This document shows positions 45,795 through 55,416 of a DNA stretch of 64,000 bases, piece by piece. Each line of letters starts with the position of its first letter. Positions within the stretch are counted from its first letter, which is position 1. Location: positions 1-64,000 of the forward strand of contig JAHJTC010000011.1 in assembly GCA_018830105.1 (NCBI GenBank), given 5' to 3'. The position numbers and the translations under genes were made by a program. Source of the stretch: Bacteroidota bacterium (GTDB taxonomy: Bacteria > Bacteroidota > Bacteroidia > Bacteroidales > F082). The notes under the pieces were generated by a model. It did not search any database. It saw only the letters and a program-made list of their open reading frames with translations, and was not told where the DNA came from.

Positions 45795-46871
45795 ATGAAA
45801 ACAGAAAATCAAGGGGAAGCGCAAGGAAATCGTCCCAGAATCGGCATCACGCATGGCGACTTCAACGGGATTGGTTATGAGGTGATGCTAAAGGCTTTGG
45901 CCGATAATCGCATGTTGGAGTTGATGTCGCCGGTAATCTATGGACAGTCGAAAGTGGCTTCTTTTTACAAGAAGCACCTCAATCTCAATGATATTCACCT
46001 CAATCTGGTAAAAGACGCCGGTCAGGCTCATCCCAAGAGAATCAATATTGTTAACTGCACCGAAAACGATCTGAAAATTGAAATGGGTCAATCAACCCCG
46101 CTTGCCGGCGAGGCAGCTTTTGAGGCGCTCGAAATGGCGATGTCCGACTTTAAACAAGGAAGGATAGATCTGGTAGTAACGGCACCGATAAACAAGCAGA
46201 ATATACAATCTGAAAGCTTTAGTTTTCCGGGGCACACGGAATATCTCAGCGCTCAATTTGATCAAAAAGAGCCTTTGATGCTGATGGTTTGGAATGAATT
46301 GAGGGTGGGAACATTAACGGGACATATTCCGCTCAAAGAGGTGCCGGAAAAGCTTACAGAATCCTTAATCCTAAAGAAAATACAATTATTAAACAGGAGC
46401 TTGATTGAAGATTTTGCAATTGTAAAACCAAAGATTGCAGTACTTGGACTAAATCCGCATGCCGGAGATGGTGGCTTGTTGGGATTAGAAGAACAAACAA
46501 CGATCACTCCTGCGTTGGAAAAGTTGCGACAAGAAGGAATACTTGTTTTTGGGCCTTTCCCCGCAGATGGCTTTTTTGGTTCGGGCACCTGGAAAAAATA
46601 TGATGGCGTTATGGGAATGTATCACGATCAGGCCCTGGCACCCTTTAAAAGTATTGCCTTCGATGGAGGCGTCAATTTCACCGCCGGATTGCCGCTGGTG
46701 CGTACTTCGCCTGCTCATGGCACCGCATACGAAATTGCAGGCCGGAATGTGGCCTCTCCCGATTCATTCAGAGAAGCCTTGTACCTGGCCATTGATGTGT
46801 TTAGAAACAGAGTTACCTATGCCGAGAATACCGCCAATCCTTTGCCACCTGATGATAATAATTTTAGTTAG
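45795..46871 (+). CDS. pdxA: 4-hydroxythreonine-4-phosphate dehydrogenase
   Basis: 358 aa from the ATG at 45795 (MKTENQGEAQ); the longer frame's 28 extra residues do not fit the family. Motifs: RIGITHGDFNGIGYEV, VVTAPINKQNI, SFPGHTEYL, LNPHAGDGG, and MYHDQALAPFKSIAFDGGVNFTAGLP with the metal His residues. It makes the precursor of pyridoxal phosphate. It is followed 9 bp later by murF-alr, whose racemase half needs PLP. Confidence 0.95.
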   Translation: MKTENQGEAQGNRPRIGITHGDFNGIGYEVMLKALADNRMLELMSPVIYGQSKVASFYKKHLNLNDIHLNLVKDAGQAHPKRINIVNCTENDLKIEMGQSTPLAGEAAFEALEMAMSDFKQGRIDLVVTAPINKQNIQSESFSFPGHTEYLSAQFDQKEPLMLMVWNELRVGTLTGHIPLKEVPEKLTESLILKKIQLLNRSLIEDFAIVKPKIAVLGLNPHAGDGGLLGLEEQTTITPALEKLRQEGILVFGPFPADGFFGSGTWKKYDGVMGMYHDQALAPFKSIAFDGGVNFTAGLPLVRTSPAHGTAYEIAGRNVASPDSFREALYLAIDVFRNRVTYAENTANPLPPDDNNFS

Positions 46872-46880
46872 GGTGATTTT

Positions 46881-49373
46881 ATGAACCACCAAAAGTACCT
46901 TCTTCAGGAGTTAGCCGAAATCGTAGATGGACAGTTGTTGTCAGGTGCTGCGGAGCACTTTACGGTAAGAGATATTATTATCGACAGCCGCCAGTTTATC
47001 ACCGCCGCAAATTGCATGTTTGTTGCCCTTGTCAGCGACCGAAATGATGGACATCGCTATATCAAGCAGTTGTACGACAGTGGGCTGCGTGTGTTTTTGA
47101 TAAGTCGTACCGATATCGCCATCGAAAGCATGCCGGATGCTGCCTTTTTGTTGGTAGCCGACACGCTTACTGCCTTGCAACAATTGGCTGCTTTTCACCG
47201 CAAACAATTTGATATTCCTGTTATTGGCATCACGGGCAGCAATGGAAAAACAATTATCAAAGAATGGCTGTTTCAACTGCTAAGCCCCGACAGAACGATT
47301 ATCCGAAGCCCCAAAAGTTATAACTCTCAGATTGGCGTGCCGCTCTCGGTCTGGCAAATGGACAAACAGCATGATCTGGCAATTTTTGAAGCCGGAATTT
47401 CAGAGCCTGATGAGATGGACAAGCTGCAAGCGATCATAAAACCCAGCATTGGCTTATTTACCAATATCGGTCAGGCCCATAGTGAGAATTTTATTCAGAC
47501 CAACCAAAAAGTAGGGGAGAAGCTGAAGCTGTTTACCAAAGTCGATACGCTTGTTTACTGTGCTGATCATGCCGATATTCAATCGATAATTATCCGCTCC
47601 GAATTGCTGCGTACCATACAGGCGTTCAGCTGGAGCAGAAAATATCCGGCTGATTTAAGGATTCTTGAAGTCACCAAAACGGCACATCTCAGCAATATCG
47701 TTGGGGTGTATAAAGAGAAAGAGATTCGTGTAGCGATTCCTTTTACGGATGAGGCATCCATTGAAAATGCGATTCATTGCTGGGCAATGATGCTGCTGTT
47801 GGGGATTCCACAAACATCAATCAGTGAGCGCATGGAACGGCTGGTGCCCATTGCGATGCGTCTGGAGCTGAAATCGGGGATCAACAACTGCACCATCATC
47901 AACGACAGCTATAATTCCGATGTGAACTCCCTGGTGATTGCGCTGGACTTTATGAATCAGCAGCAGCAGCACCCTCGCAAAACATTGATCTTGTCAGATA
48001 TTTTACAAAGCGGCAGAAATGAGGTGGATTTATATGCCTTTATTGCCCAACTGGTTGAAGCTAAAGGGATAAATAATTTGATCGGAATAGGTCCGGCGAT
48101 CAGCAGACAGGCCGAGCGTTTTACCATTCCCAAAGTATTTTATCCATCTACCGCGGATTTCTTGTCGCATTTTTCTTTGGCGTCGCTAAGCAACCAGACG
48201 ATATTGTTAAAAGGCGCCAGGGTGTTTGAGTTTGAACAGATCAGTAATCAGTTGCAGGAAAAGGCACACGAAACAGTATTAGAAATCAACTTGAATCAGC
48301 TGGTCAGCAACCTCAACTATTTTCGCTCACGTGTAAGCAAATCAACGAAGATTATGGCGATGGTTAAGGCTTTCAGCTATGGAAGCGGGAGTTTTGAGGT
48401 GGCCAACGTATTGCAATTTCATCAAGTGGATTACCTGGCAGTGGCTTATACCGATGAAGGCGTCGAATTGCGCAAAGCCGGTGTCAATCTGCCAATTATG
48501 GTAATGAGTCCCGAAGAGAGTAGTTTTGATGGCATGTTGAAACATCAGCTTGAGCCGGAGGTTTTTAGTTTTCGGATTTTAGATTTGCTGGAGGAAACAA
48601 TACGCCGCACGGCCTTACCGCCTAACAAGCCCGTCAGAATTCACCTGAAACTGGATACAGGGATGCACCGCCTGGGTTTTTGTCCGGATCAAACGGAAGA
48701 GCTGCTAAAAAGGGTGCGGAAAAACCCGATGTTGATGGTTAAATCGATCTTTTCGCACCTGGCTGCCAGCGATAAACCGGATCATGACGATTTTACAAGG
48801 GAGCAAATCGCTTTATTTGATAGTCTGAGTGCTCGTTTGGCCAATGGTTTCTCGTATCCTGTGATGCGGCACATCCTCAATACCGGCGGTATCATGCGTT
48901 TCCCTGAGGCGCAGTTTGATATGGTACGGCTCGGCATCGGGCTTTATGGCGTTCCTCAAACCGCTGAAGAAGCAGAAAAGCTGCAAGCTGTCGTCTCACT
49001 AAAATCTATTCTGTCGCAGATCAAGACGATTAAACCCGGCGAAAGTGTGGGCTACAACAGAAGTGGTCTGGTCCGGGAAACGGTAACAATTGGCGTTGTT
49101 CCTGTTGGTTATGCGGATGGCTTGCCCCGACGACTGGGCAATGGCGTGGGTTGTGTGTGGGTTCGCAGACAAAAGGCACCATTAATCGGAGATGTGTGTA
49201 TGGATATGTGTATGGTTGATCTTAGCGGCATTGCGGCTTCGGAAGGGGATACGGTAATCGTATTTGATGACGCCGGCAAACTCCTGACGTTGGCAGCGGC
49301 AGCTGAAACCATTCCTTATGAAATACTTACACGTATTTCGCGTAGGGTAAAAAGGGTGTATTTTCAGGAATAG
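46881..49373 (+). CDS. murF-alr: Bifunctional MurF ligase / alanine racemase
   Basis: An 830-aa fusion. Residues 1-~450 are MurF: ATP loop GITGSNGKT (~117-125), SYNSQIGVPLSVW, and NDSYNSDVNSL. Residues ~460-830 are alanine racemase: PLP Lys496 (MAMVKAFSYGSG), HLKLDTGMHRLGF, GIGLYGV, and GYADGLPRRLGNG with the catalytic-Tyr region SVGYNRSG. It makes D-Ala and attaches D-Ala-D-Ala to the peptidoglycan precursor. The fusion is known in Bacteroidota. Operon with pdxA. Confidence 0.96.
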   Translation: MNHQKYLLQELAEIVDGQLLSGAAEHFTVRDIIIDSRQFITAANCMFVALVSDRNDGHRYIKQLYDSGLRVFLISRTDIAIESMPDAAFLLVADTLTALQQLAAFHRKQFDIPVIGITGSNGKTIIKEWLFQLLSPDRTIIRSPKSYNSQIGVPLSVWQMDKQHDLAIFEAGISEPDEMDKLQAIIKPSIGLFTNIGQAHSENFIQTNQKVGEKLKLFTKVDTLVYCADHADIQSIIIRSELLRTIQAFSWSRKYPADLRILEVTKTAHLSNIVGVYKEKEIRVAIPFTDEASIENAIHCWAMMLLLGIPQTSISERMERLVPIAMRLELKSGINNCTIINDSYNSDVNSLVIALDFMNQQQQHPRKTLILSDILQSGRNEVDLYAFIAQLVEAKGINNLIGIGPAISRQAERFTIPKVFYPSTADFLSHFSLASLSNQTILLKGARVFEFEQISNQLQEKAHETVLEINLNQLVSNLNYFRSRVSKSTKIMAMVKAFSYGSGSFEVANVLQFHQVDYLAVAYTDEGVELRKAGVNLPIMVMSPEESSFDGMLKHQLEPEVFSFRILDLLEETIRRTALPPNKPVRIHLKLDTGMHRLGFCPDQTEELLKRVRKNPMLMVKSIFSHLAASDKPDHDDFTREQIALFDSLSARLANGFSYPVMRHILNTGGIMRFPEAQFDMVRLGIGLYGVPQTAEEAEKLQAVVSLKSILSQIKTIKPGESVGYNRSGLVRETVTIGVVPVGYADGLPRRLGNGVGCVWVRRQKAPLIGDVCMDMCMVDLSGIAASEGDTVIVFDDAGKLLTLAAAAETIPYEILTRISRRVKRVYFQE

Positions 49374-49377
49374 AAGT

Positions 49378-50229
49378 TCAGCGAATTTTTTCAGCTACAA
49401 CAAGCCGATATTCCCATAGCTTCTGCTTCAAAGCCAGAAATTGATATTTCCCCGATAAATATTGGGTTTTTGCAAAGCGGGAGGAGTTGTGCGTCAAATT
49501 ATACAGAACAGCTGGCAGGCTTCCGATCAGGTAGGCATGATACATCCGCTTGGCGGATTTATATACCTGTTGACTGAAATCTTTATTTTCAATGATTTGA
49601 AAACCGTTTCTTTCCAATGATTTTGAGAAAGCATGCAGCTCATTGAAATGAGAAATGGCCCAGGTATTGCCCCACTTTTTCATCAATGACTGTTCATCAG
49701 CAATTCCTTTTTGCGTGAGGAAATAATCGCTGAGGACAATTTTCCCGCCTTTTTTTAGTAATCTATTGGCCTCCGATAAAAAAAGATCTGTATTGCTGGC
49801 ATAGCACAGGCTTTCACAGGCCCAAATCAAGTCGAAGCTGTTGTTGGCAAAAGGGGTTTTGTTGTAATCAGCCACCATAAACCGGGTGGATTTTTCGAGC
49901 TGAAGCTCAGAAGCAGAAGCTTTTGCCAGCTCAATCTGACGTTCGCTCAGGCTAATGCCATCAACTGTGCAATTGTAGGCTGTAGCCAGATAAAAAGCAG
50001 CGCCACCTACTCCGCAGCCTGCATCCATCACCCGGGCGCCTTTTTTTATGCCGGCCAATTCAGCCATTTTGAGATTGGTTTGCTGTAGTGCTTCACCAAA
50101 AGTTTTGGTATCGTGGTCCCAAATGCCATAATGAATTGCTTTCGACTGATCCATTCTCCACCACATCCGATAGTGAGTCAGGGTTTGATTGTAGTAATCA
50201 GCAATGTCTTTTGAAGTAAATGCCGGCAT
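49378..50229 (-). CDS. SAM-dependent methyltransferase
   Basis: A 283-aa class I methyltransferase. Motif I is VMDAGCGVGGAAFYLA; a cyclopropane-synthase/tocopherol-methyltransferase-like start reads DIADYYNQTLTHYRMWW and HYGIWDHDTKTFGEAL; SLCYASNTDLFLSEANRLLKKGGKIVLSD follows. The substrate is probably a lipid or quinone-like small molecule but is not determined. It converges with murF-alr (4-bp gap). A TATTTTTG element lies upstream on the minus strand. Confidence 0.85.
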   Translation of the reverse strand: MPAFTSKDIADYYNQTLTHYRMWWRMDQSKAIHYGIWDHDTKTFGEALQQTNLKMAELAGIKKGARVMDAGCGVGGAAFYLATAYNCTVDGISLSERQIELAKASASELQLEKSTRFMVADYNKTPFANNSFDLIWACESLCYASNTDLFLSEANRLLKKGGKIVLSDYFLTQKGIADEQSLMKKWGNTWAISHFNELHAFSKSLERNGFQIIENKDFSQQVYKSAKRMYHAYLIGSLPAVLYNLTHNSSRFAKTQYLSGKYQFLALKQKLWEYRLVVAEKIR

Positions 50230-50255
50230 AAACGCGTATTTGTAGGTTGAAGTCG

Positions 50256-50263
50256 CAAAAATA
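50256..50263 (-). promoter_or_regulatory. -7 element for methyltransferase gene
   Basis: The minus strand reads TATTTTTG, matching TAnnTTTG, 27 bp before the ATG at 50229. Confidence 0.5.
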
Positions 50264-50321
50264 GGTGATTAGTATTTAGCGGCTATCAAATGCTACCTAC
50301 AAATACGGTATCGACACAAAA

Positions 50322-52130
50322 CTAAAGCACAACAAAGTCTAAATCCAGTTCGTTCAGTTTCTCGTCTTTTGGAATGGTAGTCGCAACGTCCCAGCCTCTT
50401 TCGGCATAATACGAATCCATCATTTCCTTGAAGTCAGTTTTTTTCAGTACTTCATCTTTATGAGGGCCGTATGTATGTCCGTCTTTGAAAAAGCGTTCCG
50501 GTAAAACATCATCAGCTCGGCCAAATCCTTCTCTCAGATTGAGCATTTTTTCGAGGTTATAAATGCGTTCGCCGGTTTGATTATACTGTTCTTCACTCAT
50601 TTCGGTGCCGGTAACGGCTGCAATAAAGTGTCGGGGATGCATTTCGTCGCGGTACCAGGAAGCCGCAAAGCTACAGATGCCGATGGTGTCGCGCAAGGCA
50701 GCCTGATCCTGCCTGCCGGGTTCTCCTCCATTCATATGGCAGGCGCCCCGATTGGCCAGGGTGTACGACTTGCCATTGCTTTTGGCATATCCCTGCACAT
50801 TCCAGGCTGCAAGCTCGTGTCCTTTCACGTGAATAGCAAAATCTGAGGAGTCTGAACCTATCAGGCTTGCTAAATGTTTGACACCTTTGGAGGCTTCTTT
50901 GCCAATACCTTCGCATTTCCCGATTTTGTGAATCATCGCAATGACACTGTCTGCATCACCCCATTTCAGGTCGATACCATCCAGGAACTCCAGGTTGATC
51001 AATGCTTTTTCGTGGCACTCCATCAAAAAGCCTAAAACATTGCCCAGGCTGATAATGTCGATGCCGTAATCATCAGCAATTTCTATCATTTTGTTCAGGG
51101 CGTTCAAGTCGTCAACCAAAAGGTTGGCGCCCAGCATGGTGCCCGTTTCATATTCGATACCTTCGTGAACGACACCGCCATAAGCGCCTTTGGCAAAGCC
51201 GCTTTTCTTGCAGGCCAAATGACAGGCATAGCAGGCAAAGTCGCGTTTCCACACCGATTTGCGTGCGGCATCTGCGTTGATCTTGCTGATATTTGCAAAG
51301 CTTCCTTCGCTGTAGTTTTTCACTGCCTGACTTCCCCGATCTGAGGAATACTGCAAGGCATTGGCTGTTCCGCCATAGCGCCAGTCGGTTTTTGATTCGG
51401 AATCGGCAGCAAAGGAGAGCCTGATCTGTTCCAGTAAATTATTGTAGGCAGCTATATTTGCAATTTCCGGCATTTTGGTGCCTCGCACGGCTATTGCCTT
51501 GAGTTTTTTGCTGCCCATCACAGTTCCTGTGCCTCCGCGGCCCGCTGCACGTGCTGCCGTATTGATTACACTGCCAAAAAGTACCCCATTCTCAGCTCCG
51601 GGACCGATATAGGCTGTTTCAAAACGCCGGTCGCCAAGTTCATCGATAATGGCTTTGTCAAAGGCATCGGTTCCCATGCCCCAGAATTTGTCCGCCGGCC
51701 GCAAGCTTACCTGATCATCTTCAACAAGCAGATAAACCGGAGCCTCTGAAACGCCCGTAAAGACAATAGCATCATAACCGGCAAATTTTATTTCGGGACC
51801 GATAAAGCCACCCATATTGCTGTACGAAATGGTAGATCCGTTGGCATGTTTTGGGTTTACAGGACTTGTCATTGGCGATTTGGTTACCATGCAGCTGCGT
51901 GATGCCGAAGGTAAGGGATAGCCACATAACATTCCCGGAACAAATAGCAAGGGATTGTCTTCTCCTAAAGCATCTACTCCTTTGCCGGGGAGGTAATCAT
52001 AAAGTAAACGCATGCCTAAACCACGGCCTCCAAAATATTGCGTGTAATAACTTTCGGGCAGGGCGACAGTTTTTATGTGTCCGGTGCTGAGGTTAACCTC
52101 TAGTATTTTTCCGTTTATTCCTTTGTTCAT
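50322..52130 (-). CDS. Aldehyde ferredoxin oxidoreductase (tungsten/pterin type)
   Basis: A 602-aa AOR-family enzyme. The N-terminal domain reads GKILEVNLSTGHIK with the FGGRGLGMRLLYD pterin loop, then ARAAGRGGTGTVMGSKKLKAIAVRG. The 4Fe-4S ligands start at CYACHLACKKS near residue 300, and LLVDDLNALNKMIEIADDYGID follows. It oxidises aldehydes to acids (or the reverse) with ferredoxin and a bis-pterin W/Mo cofactor, and points to an anaerobic lifestyle. Its ATG overlaps the ferredoxin stop by four bases. Confidence 0.93.
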   Translation of the reverse strand: MNKGINGKILEVNLSTGHIKTVALPESYYTQYFGGRGLGMRLLYDYLPGKGVDALGEDNPLLFVPGMLCGYPLPSASRSCMVTKSPMTSPVNPKHANGSTISYSNMGGFIGPEIKFAGYDAIVFTGVSEAPVYLLVEDDQVSLRPADKFWGMGTDAFDKAIIDELGDRRFETAYIGPGAENGVLFGSVINTAARAAGRGGTGTVMGSKKLKAIAVRGTKMPEIANIAAYNNLLEQIRLSFAADSESKTDWRYGGTANALQYSSDRGSQAVKNYSEGSFANISKINADAARKSVWKRDFACYACHLACKKSGFAKGAYGGVVHEGIEYETGTMLGANLLVDDLNALNKMIEIADDYGIDIISLGNVLGFLMECHEKALINLEFLDGIDLKWGDADSVIAMIHKIGKCEGIGKEASKGVKHLASLIGSDSSDFAIHVKGHELAAWNVQGYAKSNGKSYTLANRGACHMNGGEPGRQDQAALRDTIGICSFAASWYRDEMHPRHFIAAVTGTEMSEEQYNQTGERIYNLEKMLNLREGFGRADDVLPERFFKDGHTYGPHKDEVLKKTDFKEMMDSYYAERGWDVATTIPKDEKLNELDLDFVVL

Positions 52131-52789
52131 GATAGATTTTGTTGGTAGTAAGAAGCAATCAGCTGATTGGCAATTTTTTCGGGTTGCATTTGCCGATAAG
52201 GCATATCAACAGTAATTTCTAAGAAGGCTAAGGCATCGTAAGGGCAGTATTTTACGCAGTTGGGATCGCCCTGACAAAGGTCGCAAATGCCATTGGGACG
52301 GCCTTCTTCGTCAGGGAAAATTACACCACCTCTTGAGCTTTGGCAGGCTTCGGCACATTGTTCGCAGCCAATGCAGCGATCAAGGTCATTCTGTATCGTG
52401 TGCAACACCTCATCGCGGTATAGTGCTCTACGGCCTGTAACTTTGTCGGGCCTTACCGGACAAGCTTCAATGCATGGTGCGTCATCGCACAGAAAGCAGG
52501 TCACCGGCACATCCATGGGTGGGTTATAGTGCCACACTTTGATATTAGACCATGCAGGAATTCCTTTTCCACGGAACTGCTGACCTTCGTGAGCAATCTG
52601 ATGGTGAAATGCGGAACAGACCGTTTCGCAGGTGCGGCAGCCGGCACATTTGCTATAATCAACGACGATGGCCTTGATGGTGGAACCACTAAAAATGGGA
52701 ACACCGGCAATGGCTAACTTGCTGGCAGCAAGGATACCGCCTGTGCCCAGAAGCAGAGTCTGCAGAAATTCTTTTCGATTGAATGACAT
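52127..52789 (-). CDS. 4Fe-4S dicluster ferredoxin subunit for the AOR
   Basis: A 220-aa protein with four Cys clusters of the DmsB/HybA type: CAGCRTCETVC, CFLCDDAPCIEACP, CIGCEQCAEAC and CDLCQGDPNCVKYCP. It probably passes electrons to or from the AOR encoded immediately downstream (ATGA overlap). The N-terminus, SFNRKEFLQTLLLGTGGILAAS, resembles a Tat signal but has Arg-Lys instead of twin Arg, so export is uncertain and would be odd with a cytoplasmic AOR. Confidence 0.88.
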   Translation of the reverse strand: MSFNRKEFLQTLLLGTGGILAASKLAIAGVPIFSGSTIKAIVVDYSKCAGCRTCETVCSAFHHQIAHEGQQFRGKGIPAWSNIKVWHYNPPMDVPVTCFLCDDAPCIEACPVRPDKVTGRRALYRDEVLHTIQNDLDRCIGCEQCAEACQSSRGGVIFPDEEGRPNGICDLCQGDPNCVKYCPYDALAFLEITVDMPYRQMQPEKIANQLIASYYQQNLS

Positions 52790-52808
52790 AGTAGCATAAT
52801 TTGGGATT

Positions 52809-52840
52809 CAAATATAAAGTCTTAGTCTTGAGTATCCAAG
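52809..52840 (-). promoter_or_regulatory. Promoter for the ferredoxin-AOR operon
   Basis: On the minus strand TATATTTG (52816-52809) is a perfect -7 element, preceded by a TTG about 20 bp upstream. It predicts a ~10-nt leader. The rest of the 351-bp gap to 53140 holds nothing recognised. Confidence 0.6.
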
Positions 52841-53140
52841 CGTTGGTAGCAATCAAGAATCTTTATAAATAGTTCTTTCGTAAAGTCCGGCCTTTAGTTT
52901 GGAGGGAGCCAAAGGAGCATTCAATGCGAATCATTATTTCATTGATAGATATTCTGGCGTCAAAGTCGTTTTTAAAATATACCCGAAGTGAATGCGCTTT
53001 TTGAACCCTTTTTTCGTATTTTTGAAGGGGTTAAACCAGAATAATCCTGCTTATGCATCAATTAGGCCATTTTAAACATGAGAAGGAAAATAATATGCTA
53101 GATATCGTAAACCTATAATACCAGCAAACCGGAATTAAAA

Positions 53141-54175
53141 ATGATGAGAAAAATAAAAAAAAGCGATATTGTTCGTTCATCGGCTGCCGAATATTTAACC
53201 TTTATTGCAGCTCATGGCGAGGGGGGTGTTGAGGCTGTTTATGCCGATGAAAATATTTGGCTGACACAAAAAATGATGGGCACACTGTATCATGTAGAAA
53301 CCCATACCATCAATTATCATTTAAAGAAAATATTTACCGACAGCGAATTACAGGAAGATTCAGTTATTCGAAATTTTCGAATAACTGCTTCCGATGGAAA
53401 AAACTATACAACAAAACATTATAATTTATCGGCTATAATAGCAGTAGGATACAAGGTGAATTCGGAGCGAGCCGTGCAATTTCGCAAATGGGCAACGGGC
53501 ATTATTCAGGAGTTTACCATAAAAGGGTTTGCCATGGACGATGAACGCCTGAAAAACGATGGAACTATCCTAGGGAAAAAATACTTCGAAGAACAACTAC
53601 AACGTATTCGGGAAATACGCCTGAGCGAAAGGAAGTTTTACCAGAAAATCACAGACATTTATGCTACGGCAATAGACTACGATGTAACTGCCCAAGCCAC
53701 AAAACGCTTTTTTGCAACCGTGCAAAACAAACTGCATTGGGCTATACATGGGCAAACAGCAGCAGAAATAATTGTAAGCAGGGCCAACCATCAAAAAGCG
53801 AATATGGGACTTTCAACATGGAAAGATGCACCAAAAGGTAAAATCCAGAAATTCGATGTTAGTGTCGCCAAGAACTATTTATCAGAAAACGAAATGCAAC
53901 AACTTCAGCGACTGGTTTCGGCCTATCTTGATATTGCCGAGGATATGGCGTTACGACAAATACCAATGACCATGGAAGACTGGGAAACCCGGCTCAACAA
54001 ATTCATTGCTGCTACCGACAGGGATATTTTACAGGATGCCGGAAAAGTAACTGCTGAAATAGCCAAAGCACATGCCGAATGTGAGTTTGAGAAATACCGT
54101 ATTATTCAGGATAGATTGTTTGAAAGCGATTTTGATAGAACATTAAAGATATTATTGGATAAAAAACATCTTTAG
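53141..54175 (+). CDS. RhuM family protein
   Basis: A 344-aa protein with the RhuM/virulence-RhuM pattern: AVYADENIWLTQKMMGTLYHVETHTINYHLKKIF, then VIRNFRITASDGKNYTTKHYNLSAIIAVGYKVNSERAVQFRKWA, and a C-terminal LNKFIAATDRDILQDAGKVTAEIAKAHAECEFEKYR helix. The function is unproven; such genes sit in pathogenicity or defence islands and resemble phage antirepressor/KilA-N regulators. It opens the defence island. It is full length. Confidence 0.88.
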   Translation: MMRKIKKSDIVRSSAAEYLTFIAAHGEGGVEAVYADENIWLTQKMMGTLYHVETHTINYHLKKIFTDSELQEDSVIRNFRITASDGKNYTTKHYNLSAIIAVGYKVNSERAVQFRKWATGIIQEFTIKGFAMDDERLKNDGTILGKKYFEEQLQRIREIRLSERKFYQKITDIYATAIDYDVTAQATKRFFATVQNKLHWAIHGQTAAEIIVSRANHQKANMGLSTWKDAPKGKIQKFDVSVAKNYLSENEMQQLQRLVSAYLDIAEDMALRQIPMTMEDWETRLNKFIAATDRDILQDAGKVTAEIAKAHAECEFEKYRIIQDRLFESDFDRTLKILLDKKHL

Positions 54176-54252
54176 TAACGCCTGACGAAATGGCAATTGC
54201 TTAAATGAAATAAACGAAACCATCTACTGGCTCGGCGCTTGGGATCCGAATA

Positions 54253-55305
54253 TCAATAAAGAGAACCAATACTGAATTTTCTGTTTGGCTCATAGTCTTC
54301 CCTTTTTTGAATTAGTGTAATAGGTGTTTCACTACTTTGTATCTTTTTGACAAGTGATGTTAATTGTCTTTGGTCAATAGAATACATTAATCCACGTGCA
54401 CCATCAAAGAAGCAATTTAAGGCGCCTAATGATTGCCCATATTTCAATGCTTTTTTGACGTTTGATTCATTGCATCTGTCGAAAGACTTAATACCATTTA
54501 CTGCCAGTTTAGAAATTAAACCCGCAGAAAACCAATCTCCCGAACCCGCAGCATCCACTACATATGATATTTTATAGCTTTGTATAGTATTCCATTGCTC
54601 GGCACTTAAACTATGACTGAATCTATATCTAAGCCCATCTTTGCCTAAGGTTTCTATCTCGAGGGGAACTTGTTGCTTTGTAAATTTAGCTGAATAATTT
54701 TTAATTCTATCATATGAAAACTTAATAATGTGAGCAACTTTTAGACATTCTTCGAACTGTTTGTTTTCTTGCATTGATGAAGGTTCAAAGAATATTAATG
54801 AACCTTTTTCTCTATAGTACTTTGCTAAATCAATAGCAGACCGATTTACTCTATCAAAATAAAACACAGATGCCAATGGTGACTTTTTTATTAACTTTCC
54901 AACATCTGATCCAAGTACCGGCTTGTATGCAGGAAGCCATTCGCCAGAATCTGGATTTTTGAATTGAAAGCTGTGCAATGAATTGCCATTTTTGTCTTTT
55001 TTTATTCTTTGAATGATAATAGGTGTACTTCCATCTACTGTTTGACTAATTAAAGTTGTATGTACATTCCATTTTTTCAAATCTGATAGTAGTTCTTTTG
55101 AGGCATTATTCTCTTTAAATCTTGCAACTGGAAATGCTTCCCAATTCAAAAAAGAGAGTATAGTTAAAACATTTCCACAAGAACCTCCTGCAAATAGTTT
55201 TAATGGTACTTTAGGATTGCCGTTTATCACAACGTCTAGAGCAATTAATTCTGATCCAACACAAATTGGTTTCTTCTTTAATTTAGATGTCATTTTATTT
55301 TGCAT
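54253..55305 (-). CDS. PfkB-family carbohydrate/nucleoside kinase-like protein
   Basis: A 350-aa ribokinase-fold protein. An FAGGSCGNVLTILSFL substrate loop lies near residue 40 and the catalytic motif reads DAAGSGDWFSAGL near residue 250, where the family has DTxGAGD; the Asp base (GSGDWF) is kept. The substrate is unknown. Its location between RhuM and a restriction system suggests a defence or element cargo role rather than sugar metabolism. Its ATG lies 6 bp from a miniature inverted-repeat element, so its original upstream region may be altered. Confidence 0.8.
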   Translation of the reverse strand: MQNKMTSKLKKKPICVGSELIALDVVINGNPKVPLKLFAGGSCGNVLTILSFLNWEAFPVARFKENNASKELLSDLKKWNVHTTLISQTVDGSTPIIIQRIKKDKNGNSLHSFQFKNPDSGEWLPAYKPVLGSDVGKLIKKSPLASVFYFDRVNRSAIDLAKYYREKGSLIFFEPSSMQENKQFEECLKVAHIIKFSYDRIKNYSAKFTKQQVPLEIETLGKDGLRYRFSHSLSAEQWNTIQSYKISYVVDAAGSGDWFSAGLISKLAVNGIKSFDRCNESNVKKALKYGQSLGALNCFFDGARGLMYSIDQRQLTSLVKKIQSSETPITLIQKREDYEPNRKFSIGSLY

Positions 55306-55311
55306 TATAGG

Positions 55312-55416
55312 GGCTGTCTAAAAAGTATTTTCGACCTTGATTTATTCGGGCACCTATACGACACAAAAGTCAAATATTCGATTCTAAAGGACAAATCACT
55401 GACTTTTTAGACAGCC
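55312..55416. mobile_element. ~105-bp MITE-like element
   Basis: Terminal inverted repeats: GGCTGTCTAAAAAGT at 55312-55326 is exactly complementary to 55402-55416. The ends resemble IS1182/IS4-group termini (resemblance from memory). There is no coding sequence inside. It lies between the kinase gene and the 163-aa gene, and the last residues of the latter (TEAV, stop) are encoded by the element's end. Confidence 0.82.

Noticed and set aside
54186-54275. Short coding-like remnant (NETIYWLGAWDPNINKENQY) after RhuM
   Set aside because: It reads like the tail of a helical protein, perhaps of the four-helix-bundle type, but has no start, is under 30 codons and overlaps the kinase gene; too weak to call.
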